Assembly (NCBI GenBank): GCA_024123915.1
Contig: CP099650.1
Span: 1,612,001 to 1,676,000 of the forward strand
Source: Oxalobacteraceae bacterium OTU3CAMAD1
GTDB lineage: Bacteria > Pseudomonadota > Gammaproteobacteria > Burkholderiales > Burkholderiaceae_D
Direction of reading: 5' to 3'
Length of the DNA stretch: 64,000 nt
Part shown: positions 48,990 to 59,660 of the stretch, one piece after another
How positions within the stretch are numbered: the stretch's first letter is position 1
Layout: every line of letters starts with the position of its first letter
The notes under the pieces: generated by a model
The model's input: only the letters and a program-made list of their open reading frames with translations
Database searches by the model: none
Told to the model about the DNA's origin: nothing
Program-made: the position numbers and the translations under genes

Positions 48990-51254
48990 TCAATCCGTGA
49001 CCGGATAATTGAACCGGCTGACCACGCCGCTCGGGGTGGTGACGGTGATGGTCAGCGCGCCCGAGCGCACCGGGTTCGTGCACAGCAGGCTGGAAGCGTC
49101 CTGGCCGGCATCGCTGATCAACGAGACGCTGTAGGTCCACGCCGCCGAGTCGGCCGAATTCGTGTTTTGCACCGTGTAGCTGGGGATGCCCGTCACCAGG
49201 CCGTTGCTGGCGGCGAAGGTGATCACGGTGCCGGCCGGCAGCGGATTGCCCGGGCGGTCGAACAACCACAGGGGATCGCCCGCGTGCGCAGAGCGCTGGT
49301 TGCCGGCGAACACGGTCGGATTGTCGTCGCGGATGGCGAACTGGTAGCTGCGCGGCACGTTGTCGAATCTGGTGCCGGTCACGCACTGCGCCAGCGCCAA
49401 AGTGCCGATGGTCGGCGCGCCGTTGGCCGCCTCGTTCAGCAGCGAGACATTGGCCGTGCTGTTGGACAACACCATCACCATCCCTTGTCGCACGTTCACC
49501 GTGTTGGCGCCGCCGGTGTTGACGTTCGGTGTGGCCTGCAGCACGCCGTTGTAGGCGCCGTTGCCGGCCTGGTTCCAGCCGCCGTTGCCGTTCGAATCGA
49601 TGTATTGCTCGCCGGTGGCGCGCACCGCGTTGCCGCTCTTCCAGATGTCGTCGCCGAAGTTGGCGTTCGCGTCGGTCACGGCGCGGTCGTTGCGGAACGG
49701 CTCGCCCAGATCCGTATAGCTTTCGCCGCTGTCGAACAGGTTGTTGCCGTTGGCGTCGATGAAGCTTTCCTCGCCCAGCGCGTAGGCCAGGATGGTGACG
49801 CGGCCGTCGGCCGGACGCGGGTTGCCGGCGCAGTAGCGCACCGTGCATTCGCCTGGCGTGCCCTTTTGCGTGATGACGGTGCCGTCGGTCAAAGTGGTGC
49901 TGGTCAGGCCGGTCAGGCAGGAGGCGTCGATGGAGCCGCCCTCGGCGGTGAAGCTGACGGCCGTGCCGTCCGGCGCCGGATTGCGGAAATGATCGGCCAA
50001 GCGGGCGGTGACGAGCGTGCCGGCCGGCGCCGGGCAACCGTTGAACTGGCCGCCTTCGAGGTTCTTGACCACGGCGCTGAGGCTGAAGCTGTTTTGTTCC
50101 GGCACGCCGGTCGACACCACCAGCTGGTCCGACAGCGTGCTCAGGCTGGTGCCCGGCAGGCTGGCCGTCACCCGCACCGGCGTGTTGACGGTGCCGGCGG
50201 CCACCGTGGTGGTCACCAGGCCGTTGGCGCCGGTCGTGCCGCTGGCTGGATTGAGCGTCAGGCCGCCGGCGGTGGTGTTGAGCGAGAAGTTGACCGCCTG
50301 GCCGGCCACCGGGTTGCCGCTGCGGTCGAGCACCTTGAAGGTGATGGTCGCGCTTTCCTGGCGGCCGGCGCCGCCGCTGCCCTTGAGCGCGATGTTCTGG
50401 GGCAGCGCCGACACGAACGCCAACTGGCCGGCGCTGGCCGGTTGCACCGTCAGGCTGGCGCTGCTGCTGATCGGGTTGCCGTTGAAGGTGAAGCTGGCGG
50501 TGACCACGTCCACGCCGCCGCAGCCGAGGTCGGTGTAGGAGGTGCTGGCCACGCCGTTGACTGTGGTCACCGGCGAAGCGATGCGCGCCTTGCCGTTGGT
50601 CACGCATGGCGACGTGAACGCGACCGACTGCGCCGGCGCGTACGGCGTGCCGCCGTTGAGCACGGTGGCCGTCAGGCTGGCGGTGCCGCCGGCGGCCAGG
50701 GTGGTGGGAGCGGCCACCGGCGCGCCCAGGGTCAGCTGCGGCACCTGCACGGAATAGGCGGCGTTGCCGGTCACGGTCGCGTTGGCCACGGTGGCGGTGG
50801 CGCTGACGCCGAAGGCGCCGGACACGCTGCCGGCCGCCAGGGTGATGCTGGCTTTGCCGCTGGCGTCGGTGATGGCGCTGCCGCTGGCCGGCGTGAACAC
50901 GCCGGTCTTGTCGGTGCTGGTGAAGGTGACCAGCGCGTTGGGGACGGCCAGGCCGGCGGCGTTCCTGAGCGTGGCGGTGACGGTGGCGCCGCGCTCGGGC
51001 GTGACGCTGGCGACGGCGGCCCCTGAGCTGTCGGTCAATGCCAGCGTGACGGCGGCCGCGCCGGTGGCCGGCGAGCCGGGAGTGGTGCCGCAGCCGGGCA
51101 GGCTGCTGGGCCGGCTCGGATCGATGGTGGTGCAGCCGCCGTTGGCGCCGCCGGAGCCGCCGCCGCAGGCGCTCAGCGCGACAGCGACCAGCACGGTGGC
51201 GCAAGCGGCCACTAGTTTATTGGCCCAGCGCGGGGACGGTATTGTTCTGAGCAT
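48990..51254 (-). CDS. Ig-like (Big_1) repeat lipoprotein of the Tad locus
   Basis: The 754-residue protein starts with a lipoprotein signal (VALSACGGGSGG, lipobox LSAC near residue 28). Several Ig-like modules follow, each with G-x-A-V-x-F-T patterns (for example NAAGLAVPNALVTFTST, SGNPVAGQAVNFSLNTTAG, NPAPDGTAVSFTAEGGSID). Two Asp/Asn-rich loops, DANGNNLFDSGESYTD and DSNGNGGWNQAGNG, look like calcium sites. Such proteins are surface adhesins or matrix lipoproteins; the link to the pilus is only positional. The ATG at 51254 has AGGAG 5 bases upstream and follows the TPR lipoprotein gene directly; the frame further upstream is not used. Confidence 0.85.
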   Translation of the reverse strand: MLRTIPSPRWANKLVAACATVLVAVALSACGGGSGGANGGCTTIDPSRPSSLPGCGTTPGSPATGAAAVTLALTDSSGAAVASVTPERGATVTATLRNAAGLAVPNALVTFTSTDKTGVFTPASGSAITDASGKASITLAAGSVSGAFGVSATATVANATVTGNAAYSVQVPQLTLGAPVAAPTTLAAGGTASLTATVLNGGTPYAPAQSVAFTSPCVTNGKARIASPVTTVNGVASTSYTDLGCGGVDVVTASFTFNGNPISSSASLTVQPASAGQLAFVSALPQNIALKGSGGAGRQESATITFKVLDRSGNPVAGQAVNFSLNTTAGGLTLNPASGTTGANGLVTTTVAAGTVNTPVRVTASLPGTSLSTLSDQLVVSTGVPEQNSFSLSAVVKNLEGGQFNGCPAPAGTLVTARLADHFRNPAPDGTAVSFTAEGGSIDASCLTGLTSTTLTDGTVITQKGTPGECTVRYCAGNPRPADGRVTILAYALGEESFIDANGNNLFDSGESYTDLGEPFRNDRAVTDANANFGDDIWKSGNAVRATGEQYIDSNGNGGWNQAGNGAYNGVLQATPNVNTGGANTVNVRQGMVMVLSNSTANVSLLNEAANGAPTIGTLALAQCVTGTRFDNVPRSYQFAIRDDNPTVFAGNQRSAHAGDPLWLFDRPGNPLPAGTVITFAASNGLVTGIPSYTVQNTNSADSAAWTYSVSLISDAGQDASSLLCTNPVRSGALTITVTTPSGVVSRFNYPVTD

Positions 51255-51256
51255 GG

Positions 51257-52336
51257 TTACTCCTGATTGAAATGGGGGGCGGCGGTGCTGTTCATCGTCA
51301 GCAGCGCAGCGTCGGGCAAGCGTTTGGGCGTAGCGGTTCTTTCTGCGCGGGCAACGCGCGTGGCGCGCACCTTGTCCGGCTGGGCGTGGTCGCGGCCCAG
51401 CACCAGGCGCAGCCCCAGGCCGTCGGGCAGGACGCGCACGGGCACCAGCGTGGCGCGGCCCGTGAGCGCGGCGCGCACCAGGCCGGCGCGCTCGCGCTGG
51501 GCGGGGAGGTATTCGATGATAGTGTCGCGCTGGTGGTGGCCGCGCTGGTTGACGACGTCGGCATCGGCCGCCGCGTCCAGCGCGCCGTTGGCCGCCAGCA
51601 GGCGGCGGGTGCGCTCGCCCAGCCCGCGCGCGCCGTTGCCGTTGACGATCTGGATCGCGGCGCCGCCATGGTCCTGGCTGGCGTCGGACACCTCGGCTGT
51701 TGTTGGGGCCCGGGGCGCGGCGACCGCCTGCAGGCTGAATTCGTTCGGCGCCAGCGGCACCAGTTGCCAGCGCGCGCGCGCCAACCCATCGTCCGCGACC
51801 GGGTCGGCCGGTGCCGGCGTGGGGGCCGGCGTCGCGGCGGGCACCGTTGCGCTTGCGCTGTCGGCGACCACCGGCATCAGGCGCGCCAGATTGGCGCGCG
51901 CCTGCGCGTGCAGCGGATCGATGCGCAGCGCCTGCTCGATGGCCGCGCGTGCGGGTCCGGTCCGGCCCTGCAGATAGTACAGGTAGCCCAGGTTGTTGAG
52001 CGGCTGGGCCGCTTGCGGGAAGTCCGCCGCCAGCTGGCGCAGCAGGTCGATGGCCTCCGCCTGCCGGCCTGCGCCGGCCAGCAGCACGGCGCGGGCGTTG
52101 CGGGCGTCGAGCCGCTCGGGCCGCAGCGCGATCGCGCGGACGAAGGCGTCGTCGGCGGCGGCAAGCTCGCCGCGCTGCTGGTGATGGCGGCCCACGCGGT
52201 ACAGCGCGTCGGCTTCGTCGCCGGCGTGCTCGACGCGCATGAGCGGCTGCACCGTCCATGGCGGCCGGGTCGGCGCCGCGCCGCAGCCGGCCAGCAAGGC
52301 GCCCAGCGCCAGCAACGGTATCAGCCGCGCCGCCAT
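51257..52336 (-). CDS. Tad-locus TPR lipoprotein with C-terminal LytR_C domain
   Basis: The 359-residue lipoprotein ([15 protein letters not shown], Cys near residue 18) has TPR repeats at about 40-150 ([41 protein letters not shown]), like TadD pilotin-type proteins. After a Pro/Ala linker, the last 140 residues hold [20 protein letters not shown], the opening of a LytR_C domain, which normally binds cell-wall polymers or glycans. TadD alone is about 250 residues, so the extension is unusual. The ATG shares one base with the tadC stop. It probably helps secretin assembly at the outer membrane. Confidence 0.82.
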   Translation of the reverse strand: MAARLIPLLALGALLAGCGAAPTRPPWTVQPLMRVEHAGDEADALYRVGRHHQQRGELAAADDAFVRAIALRPERLDARNARAVLLAGAGRQAEAIDLLRQLAADFPQAAQPLNNLGYLYYLQGRTGPARAAIEQALRIDPLHAQARANLARLMPVVADSASATVPAATPAPTPAPADPVADDGLARARWQLVPLAPNEFSLQAVAAPRAPTTAEVSDASQDHGGAAIQIVNGNGARGLGERTRRLLAANGALDAAADADVVNQRGHHQRDTIIEYLPAQRERAGLVRAALTGRATLVPVRVLPDGLGLRLVLGRDHAQPDKVRATRVARAERTATPKRLPDAALLTMNSTAAPHFNQE

Positions 52337-53274
52337 CAGTTGGTTCCCGTCAGCGACGGCATCAGGTTGCGGTAGATATTCAGCATCGCCGGCCCGAGCA
52401 GCACCACGAACAGGCTGGGGAAGATGAAGAAGATCAGCGGGAACAGCAGTTTCAGCGAGATCTTGGCGGCCTGCTCCTCGGCGCGCTGGCGCCGTTTGGT
52501 GCGCAGCAGTTCCGACTGCACCCGCAGCGAATCGGCGATGCTGGTGCCGAAGCGGTCGGCCTGGATCAGCAGCGTCACCAGCGCGTCGACATCCTCGACA
52601 CCGGTGCGCAGCGCCAGGTTGCGCAGCGCCTTTTCCTTGGCGCTGCCGGCGCGCAGCTCCAGCGTCACCAGTTGCAGCTCCTCGGCCAGCACCAGGCTTT
52701 TGAGGCCGATCTCGTTGGCCACGCGCGCCAGCGCCGCGTCCATCGCCAGGCCGGCCTCGACGCACACCGTCATCAGGTCGAGCGCGTCGGGAAAACTTTC
52801 GAAGATGTCGCGCTGGCGTTTTTTCAACACGTGGTTGAGCACGACGTTGGGCAGGTAGTAGCCCAGGCCCGCAGCCGATACCAGCCACAGCATCTTGAAG
52901 TCGCCGGGGCCGGCGGCGCGGCTGCTCAGGTACAGGAACACCAGCAGCGGCAAGGCCACGGCCAAGCCGGTCTTGCCCGCATAGAACAGGCCCGGCGTCG
53001 ACGGCGTGCGCCAGCCGGCGTTGATAAAGCGGGTGCGCACCGGCGAGTTTTCCCAGCCTTCGGCCGGCACCGACAGCTTGGCCAGCGGCGCGGCCAGGTT
53101 GATGGCCGTCTCGAGCCAGCGCGCGCTGCGGCGCGTAACCTGGCTGCGCTCCTGCAGCGCCTCGAGCCGGTCCTTGACCGGGTTGACCGTCAGCAGGCGC
53201 ACCGCCAGCAGCACGCCGCCGAAGACGAACACGAACAGCACGGCCAGGAACAGGATCTGGATCAGCGTCATCAA
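52336..53274 (-). CDS. tadC: Tad pilus inner-membrane platform protein TadC
   Basis: The 312-residue protein has an N-terminal helix ([20 protein letters not shown]), a T2SSF domain ([28 protein letters not shown]-equivalent [21 protein letters not shown]) and a C-terminal helix pair ([23 protein letters not shown]). With TadB it forms the platform on which CpaF assembles Flp pilin. It is placed seven bases downstream of tadB. Confidence 0.92.
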   Translation of the reverse strand: MMTLIQILFLAVLFVFVFGGVLLAVRLLTVNPVKDRLEALQERSQVTRRSARWLETAINLAAPLAKLSVPAEGWENSPVRTRFINAGWRTPSTPGLFYAGKTGLAVALPLLVFLYLSSRAAGPGDFKMLWLVSAAGLGYYLPNVVLNHVLKKRQRDIFESFPDALDLMTVCVEAGLAMDAALARVANEIGLKSLVLAEELQLVTLELRAGSAKEKALRNLALRTGVEDVDALVTLLIQADRFGTSIADSLRVQSELLRTKRRQRAEEQAAKISLKLLFPLIFFIFPSLFVVLLGPAMLNIYRNLMPSLTGTN

Positions 53275-53280
53275 AGCTCC

Positions 53281-54255
53281 TCAGACCCGGATATGGGTGA
53301 TTTTGCGGATCGCGAACACGCCGAGCAGCATCATGCCGGCCGCGCCGTAGAGCATCTTGCGCCCCAGCGGGTCGGTGAACAGCGGATCGAGCGAGCCGGG
53401 GTTGGCCAGGGTGGCCAGGCCGCCGACGGCGAACGGCAGCAGCCCCAGCACCCAGGCCGACATGCGGCCCTCGGCCGACATCACGCGCACCTGGCCGAGC
53501 AGCTTGAGGCGGTCGCGGATGATGGCGCTGATCGAGGTCAGCAGGTCGGTCAGGTTGCCGCCCGTCTCGCGCTGGATCAACACGGCGATGACGAAGTAGC
53601 GCAAATCGGTGCTGGGCACGCGCGTGGCCAGGTTCATCAGCGCGTCCGGCATCGCCACGCCGAAGTTGACCTCGTCGAAGACGACGCGGAACTCGGCGCC
53701 GACGACGTCGTGCATCTCCTCGCCGACCATCTTGAGCGCGGTGGGGAAGGCGTGGCCGGCGCGCATGGCGCGGCTCATCATGTCGAGCGCCTCGGGCAGC
53801 AGGCGCTCGATGGTGGTGATGCGCAGGCGGCGCGCCCGCATCGCTTCGAGCACCGGCAGCCAGCCGCACAGGCCGGCCAGCACCAGGCGTCCCACCCACG
53901 GCAGGCCCATGCTGGAGAACACGATGAAGCCGATCAGCGCGCAGCCGCCCATCAGCGCGCACAGCTGCGCGGTGCTCATGGTGCGCCCGGCCTGCAGCAG
54001 CAGGCGGTCGAGTTTGGCGATGCCGGGCATTGCCGCCAGCAGGCGGTTCAGCGATGGATCGCGGCTGTAGGTGCGTTCCTTGGTGATCGACACGGCCAGT
54101 TCGGTGCCGCTGTCGCCGATGGCCGCGCGCAGGCGCCGCGCGACGCGCTCGGCCTCGGGGCTGCGGGTCTTGTTCCAGCCGGTGAACACGCCCCACACCA
54201 GCAGGCCGACGGCGCCGAACACGAGCGCGCCGAACAGGATCAGACGAAGGTCCAT
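53281..54255 (-). CDS. tadB: Tad pilus inner-membrane platform protein TadB
   Basis: The 324-residue protein has a first helix ([19 protein letters not shown]), two more at about 95-130, a T2SSF cytoplasmic domain ([22 protein letters not shown], then [16 protein letters not shown]) and closing helices. It is the partner of TadC in the pilus platform. Length and motif order fit the family. Confidence 0.92.
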   Translation of the reverse strand: MDLRLILFGALVFGAVGLLVWGVFTGWNKTRSPEAERVARRLRAAIGDSGTELAVSITKERTYSRDPSLNRLLAAMPGIAKLDRLLLQAGRTMSTAQLCALMGGCALIGFIVFSSMGLPWVGRLVLAGLCGWLPVLEAMRARRLRITTIERLLPEALDMMSRAMRAGHAFPTALKMVGEEMHDVVGAEFRVVFDEVNFGVAMPDALMNLATRVPSTDLRYFVIAVLIQRETGGNLTDLLTSISAIIRDRLKLLGQVRVMSAEGRMSAWVLGLLPFAVGGLATLANPGSLDPLFTDPLGRKMLYGAAGMMLLGVFAIRKITHIRV

Positions 54256-54263
54256 GGCGGGTC

Positions 54264-55616
54264 CTATTTGGTCACCGGGTCGAACGCGCCGGTCGAGACG
54301 TTGATGCCGAAATTGCGCAGGCGCTCGATGAAGCGCGGACGCACGCCGCTGGCGGTGTGGTGGCCGTGCACCGCGCCGTCGTCGCCCAGGCCGGTCTGCT
54401 TGAAGGTGAAGATCTCCTGCATCGTGATCATCTCGCCCTCCATGCCGGTGACCTCCTGGATCGACATGACCTTGCGCTTGCCGTCGGTCATGCGCGAGAC
54501 CTGCACCACCACGCCCACGGCGCTGCTGATCTGCTGGCGCATGGCCTTGGTCGGCAGGTTGGCCGCCGCCATGCTGATCATGTTTTCCAGCCGGGTCAGG
54601 GCGTCGCGCGGGGTGTTGGCGTGGATGGTCGCCATCGAGCCTTCGTGGCCGGTGTTCATGGCGCCGAGCATGTCGAGCGCCTCGGCGCCGCGCACCTCGC
54701 CCAGGATGATGCGGTCGGGCCGCATGCGCAGCGCATTGCGCACCAGCGCCCGCTGGCTCACTTCGCCCTTGCCCTCGATGTTCGGCGGGCGCGTTTCAAG
54801 CCGCACCACGTGCGGCTGCTGCAGTTGCAGCTCGGCCGCGTCTTCCACGGTGACGATGCGCTCGGTGCGGCCGATGAAGCCGGAGATCACGTTGAGCATG
54901 GTGGTCTTGCCCGAGCCGGTGCCGCCGGAGATCAGGATGTTGACCTTGGCCTTGCCCAGCCCCTGCAGCACCTCGGCCATGTCGGCCGTCATGCTGCCGT
55001 AGGCGACCAGGTCGGCCAGGCGCAGCGGGTCGGCCGAAAAGCGCCGGATCGACATGATCGGGCCGTCGATGGCCAGCGGCGGGATGATGGCGTTCACGCG
55101 CGAACCGTCGGGCAGGCGGGCGTCGACCATCGGGCTGGACTCGTCGATGCGCCGGCCCACGCGCGAGACGATCTTGTCGATGATCTTCATCAGGTGGGCG
55201 TCGTCGCTGAAGGTGACGTCGGTCAGCTCGAGCTTGCCGCGCCGCTCGACATAGATCTGGCGGTGGGTGTTGACCAGGATGTCGGAGACGGTGGGGTCCT
55301 CCAGCAGCGGCTCGAGCGGGCCGAAGCCGAGCATTTCGTTCTGGATGTCGCGCGTGAGCGTCTTGCGCTCGGCGTCGTTGATGACGACGGCATCCTCCTC
55401 GAGCAGCTTTTCTACCAGGTTGCGCAACTCGACGCGGATCTGGTCCTGGCTCAGGCGCTGCATGCTTTCGAGGTCGACGCGGTCGAGCAGTTGCGCGTGC
55501 AGGCGCTGCTTGAGCTTTTGGTAGGCGCGGTTGTCGATGGCGACGGCGCGCTGGCCGGCCACGCGCGTTTCGCCGCTTTCAAGCCGTTCGCGCAGGGAGA
55601 TGGGAGGTGTGGACAT
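54264..55616 (-). CDS. cpaF: Tad pilus assembly ATPase CpaF/TadA
   Basis: The 450-residue cytoplasmic ATPase energises Flp pilus assembly. An N-terminal domain (about 1-150) includes [25 protein letters not shown] sequence seen as [16 protein letters not shown]. The ATPase core holds Walker [14 protein letters not shown], the Asp box VEDAAELQL, Walker [20 protein letters not shown] and the His box [18 protein letters not shown]. It faces TadB/TadC and is co-transcribed with them. Confidence 0.95.
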   Translation of the reverse strand: MSTPPISLRERLESGETRVAGQRAVAIDNRAYQKLKQRLHAQLLDRVDLESMQRLSQDQIRVELRNLVEKLLEEDAVVINDAERKTLTRDIQNEMLGFGPLEPLLEDPTVSDILVNTHRQIYVERRGKLELTDVTFSDDAHLMKIIDKIVSRVGRRIDESSPMVDARLPDGSRVNAIIPPLAIDGPIMSIRRFSADPLRLADLVAYGSMTADMAEVLQGLGKAKVNILISGGTGSGKTTMLNVISGFIGRTERIVTVEDAAELQLQQPHVVRLETRPPNIEGKGEVSQRALVRNALRMRPDRIILGEVRGAEALDMLGAMNTGHEGSMATIHANTPRDALTRLENMISMAAANLPTKAMRQQISSAVGVVVQVSRMTDGKRKVMSIQEVTGMEGEMITMQEIFTFKQTGLGDDGAVHGHHTASGVRPRFIERLRNFGINVSTGAFDPVTK

Positions 55617-55647
55617 GGTCGTTTAGCCTTGGTGAGGGAGCGCGGGG

Positions 55648-56820
55648 TCAGGCTTTGCGCGGACGCAGTTTGGACAGCCAGCCGCCGCCCTGCTGCTCGG
55701 GCGCGGCCTCGCCGCTGAGCTTGCGCGCCAGTTCGACCAGCGCCACGCTCAGCGGACTGGCCGGCGCCAGCTGGATCACCGGCACGCCCTGGTTGACCGA
55801 GCGGGCGGCGGCGTCGTAGTGGTTCGGCATGGTGATGCTCACGTCGGTGTCGAACGCGCCTTCCAGGTCTTTGAGCTTGATTTCGCCGCCCTTGTCGTGG
55901 CGGTTGACGATGACGTGGATCTTGTCCTTGCCGTATTCGAGCGAGCGGAACACGTTGAGCATGCGCTTGCCGTCGCGGATGTAGGGCAGGGTGGTTTGCA
56001 GCACCGGGTAGATCTGGTCGGTGTGGTCGAGCGCGCGGATGGTGACCGCGTCGAGGCTGCGGCCGACGTCGAGCAGCACGAAGTCGTAGTGGCGCCGCGC
56101 CAGCTTGAGGATGGCGTCGATGTGGTCGGGCTTGACGTCGTTGGCGTGGGTCGGATCCGACGGCGCGGCCAGCACCCCGTAGTTGGGCGTGACGTTGAGC
56201 ATGCTCGAGGCCAGGAACGAGGGGTCGAGCCGGTGGATTTGCTGGGCCACGTCGCTCAAGGTCGCCAGCGGCTTGTGGTCGGAGACGAACAGCGAGGCGT
56301 CGCCGAACTGCAGGTTCATGTCGATCAGCGCGACCTTGTACTTGCCGCTGGCCGCCAGCGCGTAGCCGAGGTTGGTGGCCAGGAAGGTGGCGCCGCTGCC
56401 GCCCTTGCACGAGATGAAGGCGAGCACCTTGCCGTTGGCCTGGCTGCGCCGCTCCAGTTTTTCGCCGATGCGTTCGATGGCCGTGTTCAGCGTGGCGCTG
56501 GTGGCCGGCGACGGCAGCACCTCGCGCACGCCGGCGCGCATGGCCTGCATCAGGAACTCGGGGTCGCGCGCTTCGCACAGGGCCACGCAGGCGATGCGCG
56601 GGTGCTGCGCCGAGAAGCGTTCGAGCAGGTCGAGGTCGCCGTCTTCGACCGATGGACGGTCGATCACCAGCACGTCCGGCAACTGTTCGTCGCCCAGCAT
56701 CGACAGGCGCGCCACGCCGCCGCTCAGGTGGTCGACCTCGTCGGAGGGCGAGCGCGCGCGCAGCATGCGCATCACGTCGGCCAGGTGCCGCTCATCGCGG
56801 GAAATGACAGCTATCTTCAA
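55648..56820 (-). CDS. cpaE: Tad pilus localisation ATPase CpaE/TadZ
   Basis: The 390-residue protein has an N-terminal receiver-like domain (about 1-125) lacking the usual receiver aspartate pattern and a C-terminal ParA/MinD-like domain starting at VLAFISCKGGSGATFLATNL. The Walker A is deviant (KGGSGAT, without the second Lys of KGGxGK), as in TadZ proteins that bind but barely hydrolyse ATP. DFVLLDVGRSLDAVT is the second conserved block. It marks the pole where the pilus assembles. Confidence 0.92.
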   Translation of the reverse strand: MKIAVISRDERHLADVMRMLRARSPSDEVDHLSGGVARLSMLGDEQLPDVLVIDRPSVEDGDLDLLERFSAQHPRIACVALCEARDPEFLMQAMRAGVREVLPSPATSATLNTAIERIGEKLERRSQANGKVLAFISCKGGSGATFLATNLGYALAASGKYKVALIDMNLQFGDASLFVSDHKPLATLSDVAQQIHRLDPSFLASSMLNVTPNYGVLAAPSDPTHANDVKPDHIDAILKLARRHYDFVLLDVGRSLDAVTIRALDHTDQIYPVLQTTLPYIRDGKRMLNVFRSLEYGKDKIHVIVNRHDKGGEIKLKDLEGAFDTDVSITMPNHYDAAARSVNQGVPVIQLAPASPLSVALVELARKLSGEAAPEQQGGGWLSKLRPRKA

Positions 56821-56854
56821 TTTGGTTCGTGCTCGCTGGTGGGTGGAACGCCGG

Positions 56855-57151
56855 TCACTTGAGGCCGGAACCGATGGTAAAGCCGCTTTGCTGCTGCTGG
56901 TCCTGCGACGAATAGGAGCGCTGGTAGTTTTCGTAGGCGGCCGCCGCCGCTTGCGCGTCGAGGCCGTTGACGGGACGGCGGTCGTCGACGGCGCGCGGGT
57001 CCAGCGTTTGCTGGGCCACGGCGGCGCGCACGCTGGCGCCGAACTGGCGGTCGATGTTGGGCGAGTTGGCGCAGGCCGACAGCGCGCAGGCGGCCGCCAG
57101 GGCCAGCAGGCGGGCGCCGAAGTGGCGCAGCGAAGTGGGGTTGACTGGCAT
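56855..57151 (-). CDS. Small Tad-locus lipoprotein
   Basis: The 98-residue protein has a lipoprotein signal with lipobox LSAC (ACALSACANSP, Cys near residue 28) followed by a short Gln/Ala-rich mature part. It lies between cpaE and the secretin gene, where Tad loci often place a small outer-membrane pilotin-like lipoprotein (CpaD position), but the sequence does not show the CpaD family pattern. Function unassigned. Confidence 0.75.
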   Translation of the reverse strand: MPVNPTSLRHFGARLLALAAACALSACANSPNIDRQFGASVRAAVAQQTLDPRAVDDRRPVNGLDAQAAAAAYENYQRSYSSQDQQQQSGFTIGSGLK

Positions 57152-57159
57152 GGGGCGTC

Positions 57160-58713
57160 CTATTTCACGTCGAAGCCGGCGGCGTCTTGCGGCGGGGGAG
57201 GCGCGTTGCCTTCTAGCTTGCCGCGCAAGAAGAAGTCGGTGCGGCTCGGCTCGCTGTAGGCGTCGGTCGGCAGTTTCGAGTTGGGCGGCAGCGGCTTGGC
57301 CAGGTGCGGCGTGACGATGAACACCAGCTCGGTGCGGTCGCTCTGGAAGTCGCTGCTGCGGAACAGCGCGCCCAGGACGGGGATCTCGCCCAGTCCCGGG
57401 AAGGCCTTGATGTTGGTGGTGACGTTGTTCTTGATCAGGCCGCCGATGGCGAAGCTCTGGCCGTCGAACAGCTGCACCGTGGTGCTGGCGCGGCGCGTGG
57501 TGAACGACGGCAGCACCGACGTCGCCGAGCTGTTGCCGCTGGTGATGCCGATGCCTTCGCGGTTCAGTTCGGAGACCTCGGGCGACACCTTCAGGTTGAT
57601 GCGTCCGCCCTCGAGCACGGTCGGGGTGAACTTGACGGCTACGCCGTATTCCTTTTCCTCCAGCGTGACGCGGGGAAAGCCGGCGCCGCTATCCTGCGAC
57701 ACCGGGATGTAGATCTTGCCGCCGGCCAGGAAGCTGGCCTCCTGGCCGCTGATGGCCATCACCGTCGGCTCGGCCAGGATCTTGACCAGGCCGTCGTTTT
57801 TTTGCGCGTCGAAGGTGAGGAACTTGCCGTTCTTGCCGTTGAAGGCGTCGAGCTTGCCGGGATTGCCGCTGAGCAGATTGCTCAGCAGGGTATAGGTCCA
57901 GCTGCCGCTGTTGCCCACCAGGCCGACGCTGGCGCCGAGCTGGTCGACCAGGGTTTTCGAGATCTCGGCGATGCGCACCTCCAGCATCACCTGTTGTGGC
58001 GCGGCCACGGCCAGCATGTTGATCACGCGCCCGCCGGCGCCGCCGGCCCCGCTCGGTGAGGACGCGGATGCCGCGCTGGTGGCCGGCGTGGCCGCCGACA
58101 GCAGCGACGCCGGATCGGCGCCGCCTGCGGCCGGTGCCGGGGCCGGAGTAGAGGCGCCGGAGCGGCTGTTGCGCTGCAGGTAGGCGCCGGCCACGGACAC
58201 GATCTGGGCCGCCTTGACCGAGTCGCTCACCACGCCCGACAGGATCAGCGCGCCGCCGGAGACGGTGATGCGGATGTCTTTTTCGGTCGGGAACAGCTGG
58301 TCGAACTGCTGGCGCAGCGCGGTGCTGTCGAGGCCGACGACGATGTCGATGATGGTGGCCTGGTTGGCCTTGTTCCACAGGATCAGGTTGGTCGAACCGG
58401 TCGACTTGCCCAGCATATAGACTTCACGCGGGTTGATCAGGATGACGTCGGCCACCTTGGTGTCGCCGACGGCCAGGCGCGTCACCGGGTAGGGCAGGTG
58501 CATCAGCGTCGACTTGCCCTCGGACAAGGTCATCAGCGCGGCCAGTTCGGTGCTGCGCGCGCTGGCTGCGGGGGAAGGCGCGGCGGCGGCGGCGGCGGCC
58601 GCCGCAGCCGCGTTCGCCAATACCGGCAGCGCGCACAGCACGGCCAGGGCGGCGCGTGCCAGCAGCGGGGGACGGGAGGGCGCCGGCCGGGCCGCGCGCG
58701 TGGTTGCAGTCAT
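57160..58713 (-). CDS. cpaC: Tad pilus outer-membrane secretin CpaC/RcpA
   Basis: The 517-residue protein forms the outer-membrane pore. A signal peptide (about 1-36) is followed by an unusual poly-Ala run, an N0-like domain (LSEGKSTLMHLPYPVTRLAVGD), a BON-like stretch and the secretin core (MLEVRIAEISKTLVDQLGAS, then GGLIKNNVTTNIKAFPGLGE and VLGALFRSSDF, ending ELVFIVTPHLAKPL). The ATG at 58713 (MTATTRAAR) is chosen because the frame upstream lies antisense to cpaB. A long Gly/Ser linker at about 185-235 is longer than usual. Confidence 0.93.
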   Translation of the reverse strand: MTATTRAARPAPSRPPLLARAALAVLCALPVLANAAAAAAAAAAAPSPAASARSTELAALMTLSEGKSTLMHLPYPVTRLAVGDTKVADVILINPREVYMLGKSTGSTNLILWNKANQATIIDIVVGLDSTALRQQFDQLFPTEKDIRITVSGGALILSGVVSDSVKAAQIVSVAGAYLQRNSRSGASTPAPAPAAGGADPASLLSAATPATSAASASSPSGAGGAGGRVINMLAVAAPQQVMLEVRIAEISKTLVDQLGASVGLVGNSGSWTYTLLSNLLSGNPGKLDAFNGKNGKFLTFDAQKNDGLVKILAEPTVMAISGQEASFLAGGKIYIPVSQDSGAGFPRVTLEEKEYGVAVKFTPTVLEGGRINLKVSPEVSELNREGIGITSGNSSATSVLPSFTTRRASTTVQLFDGQSFAIGGLIKNNVTTNIKAFPGLGEIPVLGALFRSSDFQSDRTELVFIVTPHLAKPLPPNSKLPTDAYSEPSRTDFFLRGKLEGNAPPPPQDAAGFDVK

Positions 58714-58745
58714 CAAGGCTATCTCTCTGGTGAGGGCTGTATCGT

Positions 58746-59606
58746 TTAGAACTGCTGGGAACTGCGGTCGAGGCCTTTGATCATTTCCACCTTGTCGCCG
58801 GCCGGCGCCGGGCGCGCTGCCGGCGGTCGCGGCGCAACGGCGGCGGGGGCTGCGGCCGGCGTCGGCGCCGGGGCATGCGCCACCGGTTGCGGCTTGCCGT
58901 CGTCGAGCAGGCTGCTCTTGGTGGCGCCCTCGGTGTTGGCCGACAGCGGATCGATCTGGTTGCGCAGCACCAGCGACAGGGTGCCGACGCTGCGCGCCAG
59001 GTCGAGCTTTTCGACCTGCTCGGGCGTCAGTTCCAAGGTCACGGCGTTGACCACCTTGGGTTTGGTGTCGTCGCGGTTCGATTCCTGCGCGATGGCCAGC
59101 ACCAGGATGCGTTCCAGTACGATCTTCGAGATCGCCTGCTCGCGCACACCGGTGTCGCCGCCGCTGTCGCTCTGGGTGTTGACCAGGATGTCGACGAAGT
59201 TGCCCGGCAGCGCGAAGCCGGCCACGCCGACGACGTCGTTGACGCGCACCGTCATGGCGCGCTTGCCGGCCGCCACCACGGCCGACAGGCCGCCGCTGGT
59301 GCCGGCCGGGGCCAGCTTGCTTTCCATCAGCGGCTCGCCGCGCAGGATGTTGGTGCGCGTGATGCGGCCCTCGAGCGTCTTGGCGTCGACGATGGCGCCG
59401 GGCGGCATCGAGTTGACCGGCCAATCGACCATGTGGATCAGCTCGGGCGCGACGCGCGTGCCCATGCCGATGTCGAGCAGCGCCACGGCGACCTTGTTGC
59501 TGTTGCTGGCCGACTGGCCGGCGATCCATTGCGCGGCCAGCACCACCGCCGCCAGCGCCATCACCAGCGCCACCGCTATCATCGTCAAGGCCCGCGTATT
59601 TCTCAT
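58746..59606 (-). CDS. cpaB: Tad pilus assembly protein CpaB/RcpC
   Basis: The 286-residue protein has an N-terminal membrane anchor (MIAVALVMALAAVVLAAQWI), a SAF domain (DIGMGTRVAPELIHMVDWPV, then GRITRTNILRGEPL) and a RcpC region (VAAGKRAMTVRVNDVVGVAGF, then LVNTQ). The C-terminus is a Pro/Ala-rich stretch. CpaB stabilises the secretin and binds peptidoglycan-type polymers through its SAF domain. It lies upstream of the secretin gene with 32 bases between. Confidence 0.9.
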   Translation of the reverse strand: MRNTRALTMIAVALVMALAAVVLAAQWIAGQSASNSNKVAVALLDIGMGTRVAPELIHMVDWPVNSMPPGAIVDAKTLEGRITRTNILRGEPLMESKLAPAGTSGGLSAVVAAGKRAMTVRVNDVVGVAGFALPGNFVDILVNTQSDSGGDTGVREQAISKIVLERILVLAIAQESNRDDTKPKVVNAVTLELTPEQVEKLDLARSVGTLSLVLRNQIDPLSANTEGATKSSLLDDGKPQPVAHAPAPTPAAAPAAVAPRPPAARPAPAGDKVEMIKGLDRSSQQF

Positions 59607-59660
59607 GCTGTGCTTTCGTGGTTATTCGTCGTTGTTGCGTGCCGGGCGGCCAGCGGCCGG